From Neptuniibacter sp. (GTDB lineage Bacteria > Pseudomonadota > Gammaproteobacteria > Pseudomonadales > Balneatricaceae), in assembly GCA_030149405.1 (NCBI GenBank), contig JASBRM010000206.1, forward strand, positions 1 through 10,677: a stretch of 10,677 nt of DNA, given 5' to 3'. A model generated the notes under the pieces. It made no database searches. It saw only the letters and a program-made list of their open reading frames with translations, and was not told where the DNA came from. Position numbers and translations under genes: made by a program. How positions within the stretch are numbered: position 1 is the first letter of the stretch; each line of letters opens with the position of its first letter. Positions 6,591 through 10,677 of the stretch are shown in pieces.

Positions 6591-7086
6591 ACGGAAAAAA
6601 CGTATTCTCGCAGTCTCTTCCAGTGGTGGGCACTGGGTCCAGTTAATGCGTCTCAGGCCTGCTTGGGACCACTGTGAAGCAATATACCTGACCACCGAAA
6701 GGGACTATGAGCAGGAAGTCAAACGCTACAATCAGGAACATGACTTACAACCCTCAGCTTTTTATCTAACGGTTGTTGCAAGCAGGTGGCAAAAAATTAA
6801 ACTATTGCGCCAACTTCTGGATATCTTTCTGGTGATTGTCCGGGTTCGCCCTGACTATATTGTCTCCACAGGTGCTGCACCGGGTTACATTGCATTACGA
6901 CTGGGGAAAATGATGGGGGCTAAGACTATTTGGGTAGATAGTATCGCAAATGTTGAAGAGCTTTCATTATCCGGTCAGAAAATCCGTAACAATGCCGATG
7001 TTTGCCTTTCTCAATGGCCAGAAGTGGCAAGTGGTTCAGAGAATGAAAACGGTAATTCAGTTAAGTATTGGGGGCGCGTCCTTTGA
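6565..7086 (+). CDS. Alg14/PssD-type glycosyltransferase subunit
   Basis: This 173-residue protein resembles Alg14, PssD and Cps14F, the membrane-attached, acceptor-side half of a two-part glycosyltransferase. Seen motifs are VSSSGGHW (17-24) at the N-terminus, a hydrophobic helix (about 82-96) that could anchor it, STGAAPG (101-107) and DSIANVEELS (125-134). Length is normal for the family. The partner, the Alg13-like catalytic half, starts in the last codons of this gene at 7083. The start is uncertain: in-frame ATGs occur at 6565, 6574 and 6583. GGAG (6567-6570) is 3 bases from 6574 and 12 bases from 6583, and the latter would give MCKRKKRILAV, close to how the family usually begins. All options overlap the upstream gene (stop 6588-6590), so translation is probably coupled. 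Confidence 0.88.
   Translation: MENMQVMCKRKKRILAVSSSGGHWVQLMRLRPAWDHCEAIYLTTERDYEQEVKRYNQEHDLQPSAFYLTVVASRWQKIKLLRQLLDIFLVIVRVRPDYIVSTGAAPGYIALRLGKMMGAKTIWVDSIANVEELSLSGQKIRNNADVCLSQWPEVASGSENENGNSVKYWGRVL
7070..7074 (+). promoter_or_regulatory. G-rich ribosome site that supports the TTG start at 7083
   Basis: Five G residues lie eight bases before TTG 7083, within the end of the Alg14-like gene. This is a non-canonical but usable Shine-Dalgarno region. It favours TTG 7083 over the in-frame TTG at 7068, which overlaps this G-run. Confidence 0.4.
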
Positions 7087-7577
7087 TTTTTTCTACAGTA
7101 GGTAGTGAGCTCCCCTTTAATCGTTTAACTGAGGCGGTCGATAAATATGCCCAGGCCAATTCTGATGTTGTTATCAGTGCTCAAGTGGGCAGAATTGGTC
7201 CCGGAGATTACTCCCCCCAGTATATACAGTTCAAGCAATTGCTCACTCCAGGCGAGTATGCAGAGTATGTTGATCGTGCCATAGTGATTGTTGCGCACGC
7301 AGGGATGGGATCTATCATTTCGGCAATTACCCAGAAAAAACCAGTGGTGATCTTACCCCGAAGGGGGCATTTGCAGGAAACCAGAAATGATCATCAGTTT
7401 TCAACAGCGAAACAGTTTGAGAGCCGCGAGGGGATTTTTGTTGCATGGGAGGAATGTGAACTGCCGGCTAGAATGGAGGAGGCACTTCACTTCAGTCAAA
7501 GCGGAAGTATGAACGGAGTGAGTGATTTCGCAAATCAGGATCTGTTAAAAAAGTTGGAAAGTTTTTTAAGAAGTTGA
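7083..7577 (+). CDS. Alg13/PssE-type glycosyltransferase catalytic subunit (TTG start)
   Basis: The 164-residue protein matches the C-terminal, UDP-sugar-binding half of a GT-B fold (glycosyltransferase 28 C-terminal domain, as in Alg13, PssE and MurG). With the upstream Alg14-like protein it should form one enzyme that adds a sugar to the lipid-linked intermediate. Motifs are MIFSTVG (1-7), AHAGMGSI (71-78), and the run V-I-L-P-R-R (89-94) followed by H-L-Q-E-T-R-N-D-H-Q (96-105), the nucleotide-binding loop. I placed the start at TTG 7083 because it gives the M-I-F-x-T-V-G opening usual for the family and overlaps the previous stop in a TTGA junction; an in-frame TTG at 7068 would add five residues. 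In Rhizobium the equivalent pair is a glucuronosyltransferase and in Streptococcus a galactosyltransferase, so the sugar cannot be inferred. Confidence 0.88.
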   Translation: MIFSTVGSELPFNRLTEAVDKYAQANSDVVISAQVGRIGPGDYSPQYIQFKQLLTPGEYAEYVDRAIVIVAHAGMGSIISAITQKKPVVILPRRGHLQETRNDHQFSTAKQFESREGIFVAWEECELPARMEEALHFSQSGSMNGVSDFANQDLLKKLESFLRS

Positions 7578-7579
7578 AA

Positions 7580-8533
7580 ATGAACCCTACTCTTTCAATC
7601 GTTATCGTTAGTTACAACACCCGACAGCTTACAGCGACGGCCATAGAGTCTGTTTATGCGGAAACGAGAAAAACCGATTTTGAGCTGATCGTGCTGGACA
7701 ATCTTTCCAGTGATGGTTCTGCAGAGTGCATCGAAGAAAAATTCCCTGATGTAAAGCTTATCAAGTCAAAACAAAATCTGGGTTTTGCCGGAGGTAATAA
7801 TAAGGCAATTGAACTTGCGGCTGGAGAATATGTCTTATTGCTGAATCCTGATACCGTTGTACTGGATGGTGCAATTGATGTGCTCATGGATTTTGCACGA
7901 TCTCAACCACAAGCTGGCATCTGGGGAGGGCGTACACTTTTCGCTGATGGAACTCTCAACCCTACGTGCTGCCATCATCGGATGACGTTGTGGAATCAGT
8001 TATGTACCTCTGTTGGTTTATCCTCTGTGTTTAAAAAGACAGCGCTGTTTGGTGGTGAAAGTTATGGTGCCTGGCAACGTGATAGTGTGCGGCAGGTGGA
8101 CATAGTTTCAGGGTGCTATTTACTTACACGTCTGGAAACATGGCGAAAATTGGGTGGTTTTGATCTTAAGTTCTTTATGTATGGTGAAGAAGCAGATTTT
8201 TGTTTACGAGCTGAAAAGTTAGGCTGTTCCCCGATGATGACCCCAGATTCCCGGATAATTCATTATGGCGGTGCTTCTGAAAAGGTACGTGCTGACAAGA
8301 TGGTGAATCTGCTTGCAGCTAAAATGGAACTCATTCTAAGTCATTGGCCTGTATGGCAAAGATCTGTAGGTAAGTTTCTGTTTTTTATGCGTGTGTATAC
8401 GCGTATTGCAGGCTTCAGTTTGTTCTCTGTATTAAAACCATCAAAGGCAAATTACAGAGAATCCCTCGGAGTATGGAAAACAATCCTAAGACGTTCCCGT
8501 GAATGGGAAAACGGCTACAGCGGGCGTGTTTAA
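7580..8533 (+). CDS. Family 2 glycosyltransferase, rhamnosyltransferase-like (WbbL/COG1216 type)
   Basis: This 317-residue GT-A enzyme probably transfers a further sugar to the EPS repeat unit in the cytosol. Visible motifs are LSIVIVSYNT (5-14), VLDNLSSDGS (38-47), NLGFAGGNN (66-74), the metal-binding LNPDT (88-92), VSGCYLLTR (176-184), the G-G-F-D-x-x-F-F-M-Y-G-E-E-A-D-F-C-L-R block (192-210) with the catalytic acidic residues, and HYGG (228-231). This set is characteristic of the COG1216 group, many of which are rhamnosyltransferases, but specificity is not proven. The C-terminal 60 residues are basic and partly hydrophobic (about 264-284), perhaps for membrane contact. I used ATG 7580 with AAGAAG (7568-7573) six bases upstream, two bases after the preceding stop; a TTG at 7574 overlapping that stop is an alternative adding two residues. 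Confidence 0.92.
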   Translation: MNPTLSIVIVSYNTRQLTATAIESVYAETRKTDFELIVLDNLSSDGSAECIEEKFPDVKLIKSKQNLGFAGGNNKAIELAAGEYVLLLNPDTVVLDGAIDVLMDFARSQPQAGIWGGRTLFADGTLNPTCCHHRMTLWNQLCTSVGLSSVFKKTALFGGESYGAWQRDSVRQVDIVSGCYLLTRLETWRKLGGFDLKFFMYGEEADFCLRAEKLGCSPMMTPDSRIIHYGGASEKVRADKMVNLLAAKMELILSHWPVWQRSVGKFLFFMRVYTRIAGFSLFSVLKPSKANYRESLGVWKTILRRSREWENGYSGRV

Positions 8534-8566
8534 TTCAGTCATTGTCTAAGATGTAGGAAATTCAAG

Positions 8567-8571
8567 CAGGA
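8567..8571 (+). promoter_or_regulatory. Ribosome binding site that fixes the acyltransferase start at 8578
   Basis: CAGGA lies six bases before ATG 8578. An in-frame TTG at 8575 is only three bases from it and is less likely. Confidence 0.6.
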
Positions 8572-8577
8572 AAATTG

Positions 8578-9159
8578 ATGAACCTTCTTCCCTTATGGGC
8601 CTTTATAACACGAGTCAGAAATAAGCTGTTTTCTCTTACAATTAAGGCCTCCTTTCTGGAATGCGGCAGAAATGTTATTTTTGAAACACCTTGCCGCCTG
8701 TCCGGGTGGAAATACATAACAGTAGGTTCCGATACTTTTGTCGGTTCAGACAGTTGGTTAGCTGCTATGCCTGAGAAAGATACTGAACGTACAGGACCGG
8801 TAAAAGGGCCGATAATATCCTTAGGTTTCAATACTGGAATTACAGGTCATTGCACAATTTCTGCAGTTAGGCAGGTTAAGATCGAAGAAAAAGTCATAAT
8901 TGCTAGATATGTCTATATTTCGGATCATACACATGAATATTCAGATAAGTCTATTGCAATCAAGCATCAGGGGATTACTAAAATTGCTCCAGTACTCATA
9001 AAGAGGGGTACATGGATTGGGCAGGGGGCAGTAATTTGCCCAGGCGTAACCCTTGGGGAAAATTGTGTTGTTGCCGCTAACTCGGTAGTAAGGCAGTCGT
9101 TTCCACCTTACTCCGTGATTTCTGGTAGTCCAGCGAAATTGATTAAAACAATTGATTAG
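8578..9159 (+). CDS. Hexapeptide-repeat (left-handed beta-helix) acyltransferase
   Basis: This 193-residue protein likely adds an acetyl or related acyl group to a sugar of the EPS, in the cytosol, from acyl-CoA. The N-terminal 25 residues are a short hydrophobic/basic helix. Hexapeptide-type turns occur at ITVGSDTFVGSDS (47-59), around 79-96, and from 139 to 170 (IKRGTWIGQGAVICPG then VTLGENCVVAANSVV). The loop S-D-H-T-H-E-Y (115-121) holds H117 and H119, one of which is a good candidate for the catalytic base. The C-terminal S-G-S-P-A-K-L-I (182-189) is the usual end of this family. Length fits the WcaF/LacA/CatB group. It lies between a glycosyltransferase and the asparagine-synthase-like gene, which suits a decorating role. 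The gap before it (8534-8577) holds nothing but the ribosome site. Acyl donor and sugar are unknown. Confidence 0.9.
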   Translation: MNLLPLWAFITRVRNKLFSLTIKASFLECGRNVIFETPCRLSGWKYITVGSDTFVGSDSWLAAMPEKDTERTGPVKGPIISLGFNTGITGHCTISAVRQVKIEEKVIIARYVYISDHTHEYSDKSIAIKHQGITKIAPVLIKRGTWIGQGAVICPGVTLGENCVVAANSVVRQSFPPYSVISGSPAKLIKTID

Positions 9160-9166
9160 GTTTTCG

Positions 9167-9226
9167 ATGAATTACAATATTGAACTTGTACTTTTAACGA
9201 AAGCCAAACAGTCAGCTACTTCATAG
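9167..9226 (+). other. Short ORF (19 codons) ending two bases before the asparagine-synthase-like gene
   Basis: ATG 9167 opens a frame of 19 codons (MNYNIELVLLTKAKQSATS) ending in TAG at 9224-9226; the next gene begins at 9229. TTAGG (9156-9160), overlapping the acyltransferase stop, is six bases upstream and could be its ribosome site. The following gene has no visible ribosome site, so translation of this short ORF could feed ribosomes to it by re-initiation. It may equally be a chance frame; no known peptide is recognised. Confidence 0.3.
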
Positions 9227-9228
9227 AT

Positions 9229-10677
9229 ATGGAAAAAAATCATCAGCAAAAATATCGGACTCAATTCATTATCGGTTGTAAGCCAGCTTATGATGAATTT
9301 AGTCACCACACCAAAATCAATGATCTATATGTCAGTCATTATGAACGAAATGATCTGATTCAGGTTGTCAACTCTAAGGGTATTCAAGTAGGTTTGATCC
9401 TAGGCTTTCCAATTGACTATAAGAATAAAAAAATTATTTCGAATAGGCTGATAATAAATACCGAGGGTGATTTAGATGCTGCTATTGAGCAGGAAATTTA
9501 TGCCCTTTCAGGAAGCTTTATTTTTATTCTTGATCATCACGAACAGCGTATTTACCTTGATACTAATGGAAGTCTTTCGATTGTTTTTGATGAAACCACT
9601 GGTCAAGTAGGTTCCACAGCGGCCGTATTATTGTCAGAGCAGGATTACACGGAGCGGTTTAATACGGAGCTCTATGATCATCTCGAAGTGTCAAAAGATG
9701 GATGGTTTCCTTCTGGACTTACCGCACATAAGGGGATTAAGCGGTTATTGTGCAACCACTACCTTGACGTGAAAACACGAACCTCAAAAAGGCATTGGCC
9801 AACAGCAAGCTTTACGGAACGATGTTCTGCGAAGCATTGTGCTGCTGTTATTTCAGAAATTATTAGTAATACAGTGGAGGTGCTTTGTAAGCAGGGTACT
9901 GTGGTTTGTGCTCTGACTGCTGGGAATGAAACTCGATTAATAATTTCAGCGCTTCATAATCAACCGTTGAATGTTGATTACTTTACAATAGACTTTGAAA
10001 AGTCTTCATGCGATATGAACGCTGCTAAGAGGATATCTGAAAGGTTGGACCTGAATTGGCAGTCAATACCTGCGATTTACTCTTCGGAAGCAGAAAAAGA
10101 GATCTGGTTGAAACAGGTTTCACATTGTATATTTGGAAATAATCTTTATATACACAAAACGCTGGATGAAATTTCTGATTATGATTTTTTCGTTGGGGGC
10201 CTAGGCGGGGAAATAGGACGAGCTTTTATTTGGAAAAACGGTGATACTAACGAAACCGAGCTCACTACTGAATCGATACTTAACCGTTTTGGGTTATCCC
10301 CTGATAATAATGAACTCAGAGCTTCTACTGATTTATGGATGGAGCAATGCGCTCATTTTGATACCTTAACCATCCTTGAGCTAGCATATATTGAGTTAAG
10401 AATGTCTGCTTGGGCATTTTCTCAATCTTATGCTAATCCCAAAAAGCAAATTGAAGTGAACCCTCTGATTTGCCGTGAAGCTTATTCATTAATGCTTAGT
10501 TTGGACCCCGATGATAAACGATCTGGAGCTTTTATAAAGGCGGGGATTGCAGAAAACTGCCCGGAAATTTCTGATATACCAATTAATAAGTTTGGGGATT
10601 ATAGAGATTATTTGTTTACCTTAAAAAAACTCAGCATGAATAATATAAAAAAGAAGATTCGGAAGGTATTTGGATAG
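9229..10677 (+). CDS. Asparagine-synthase-like protein with an altered PP-loop
   Basis: The 482-residue protein, complete with TAG at the window end, resembles asparagine synthetase B-type proteins found in many polysaccharide loci. Residues 1 to about 150 look like a reduced glutaminase-type (Ntn) domain, for example ALSGSFIFILDHHEQRIYLD (92-111), but there is no Cys at position 2, so glutamine hydrolysis is not expected. The synthetase-like part has the PP-loop region ALTAGNETRL (228-237) in place of S-G-G-x-D-S: nearly each residue is changed but conservatively. Further shared features are D-M-N-A-A-K-R-I-S-E-R-L (262-273) and GGLGGEIGRAF (323-333). It is shorter than the roughly 630-residue amidotransferases of exosortase loci. 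A role in amidating or aminoacylating an EPS sugar is possible; a non-catalytic role is too. No Shine-Dalgarno sequence precedes ATG 9229, and no other start exists after the in-frame stop at 9181. Confidence 0.75.
   Translation: MEKNHQQKYRTQFIIGCKPAYDEFSHHTKINDLYVSHYERNDLIQVVNSKGIQVGLILGFPIDYKNKKIISNRLIINTEGDLDAAIEQEIYALSGSFIFILDHHEQRIYLDTNGSLSIVFDETTGQVGSTAAVLLSEQDYTERFNTELYDHLEVSKDGWFPSGLTAHKGIKRLLCNHYLDVKTRTSKRHWPTASFTERCSAKHCAAVISEIISNTVEVLCKQGTVVCALTAGNETRLIISALHNQPLNVDYFTIDFEKSSCDMNAAKRISERLDLNWQSIPAIYSSEAEKEIWLKQVSHCIFGNNLYIHKTLDEISDYDFFVGGLGGEIGRAFIWKNGDTNETELTTESILNRFGLSPDNNELRASTDLWMEQCAHFDTLTILELAYIELRMSAWAFSQSYANPKKQIEVNPLICREAYSLMLSLDPDDKRSGAFIKAGIAENCPEISDIPINKFGDYRDYLFTLKKLSMNNIKKKIRKVFG

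Noticed and set aside
1143..9000. Several open frames of 60-99 codons on the minus strand across the window
   Set aside because: Each lies inside a strongly supported + strand gene, shows no recognisable motif or ribosome site, and is best explained as a shadow frame.

Overview
The window looks like the front part of an exopolysaccharide (EPS) biosynthesis locus from a moderately AT-rich Gram-negative bacterium. Its protein families and the PEP-CTERM type tail at the left edge suggest a proteobacterium, probably a marine or environmental gammaproteobacterium; genus is not determinable by reading alone. All convincing genes lie on the + strand, closely packed, and I see no mobile element, RNA gene or CRISPR array.

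Layout: (1) 1-167, the C-terminal end of a secreted protein with a VPxPA/PEP-CTERM sorting tail, closed by a strong intrinsic terminator at 191-219. (2) 168-366, an intergenic control region with a pyrimidine-rich tract, a perfect 16-bp palindrome, a TATAAT -10 box and a hairpin with a T-run in the predicted leader. (3) 367-4293, the initiation and export-control block: a WcaJ-type polyprenyl-phosphate sugar-1-phosphate transferase, a Wzz/GumC-type polysaccharide co-polymerase (GTG start), and a separate CpsD-like tyrosine autokinase. (4) 4338-8533, the assembly block: a GT2 glycosyltransferase, a Wzy_C-type polymerase/ligase, a split Alg14/Alg13-type glycosyltransferase, and a second GT2 enzyme. 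(5) 8578-10677, a probable decoration block: a hexapeptide-repeat acyltransferase and an asparagine-synthase-like protein with an altered PP-loop, whose stop codon ends the window.

Working model (inference): the first enzyme loads a sugar-phosphate onto undecaprenyl phosphate, the GT2 and Alg13/14 enzymes extend the repeat unit, the acyltransferase and perhaps the asparagine-synthase-like enzyme modify it, the Wzy-like protein polymerises or ligates it, and the co-polymerase/kinase pair sets chain length and export. The adjacent PEP-CTERM tail and the gene types match the published association between exosortase (XrtA/EpsH) sorting systems and EPS loci. The exosortase, the outer-membrane exporter (Wza-like) and the flippase (Wzx) are not in the window.

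Most worth a second look: the asparagine-synthase-like protein with no N-terminal Cys and a PP-loop conservatively changed at nearly every position; two genes lacking a visible Shine-Dalgarno sequence that each start 2-4 nt after a very short ORF; and the palindrome overlapping the -35 zone of the EPS promoter.
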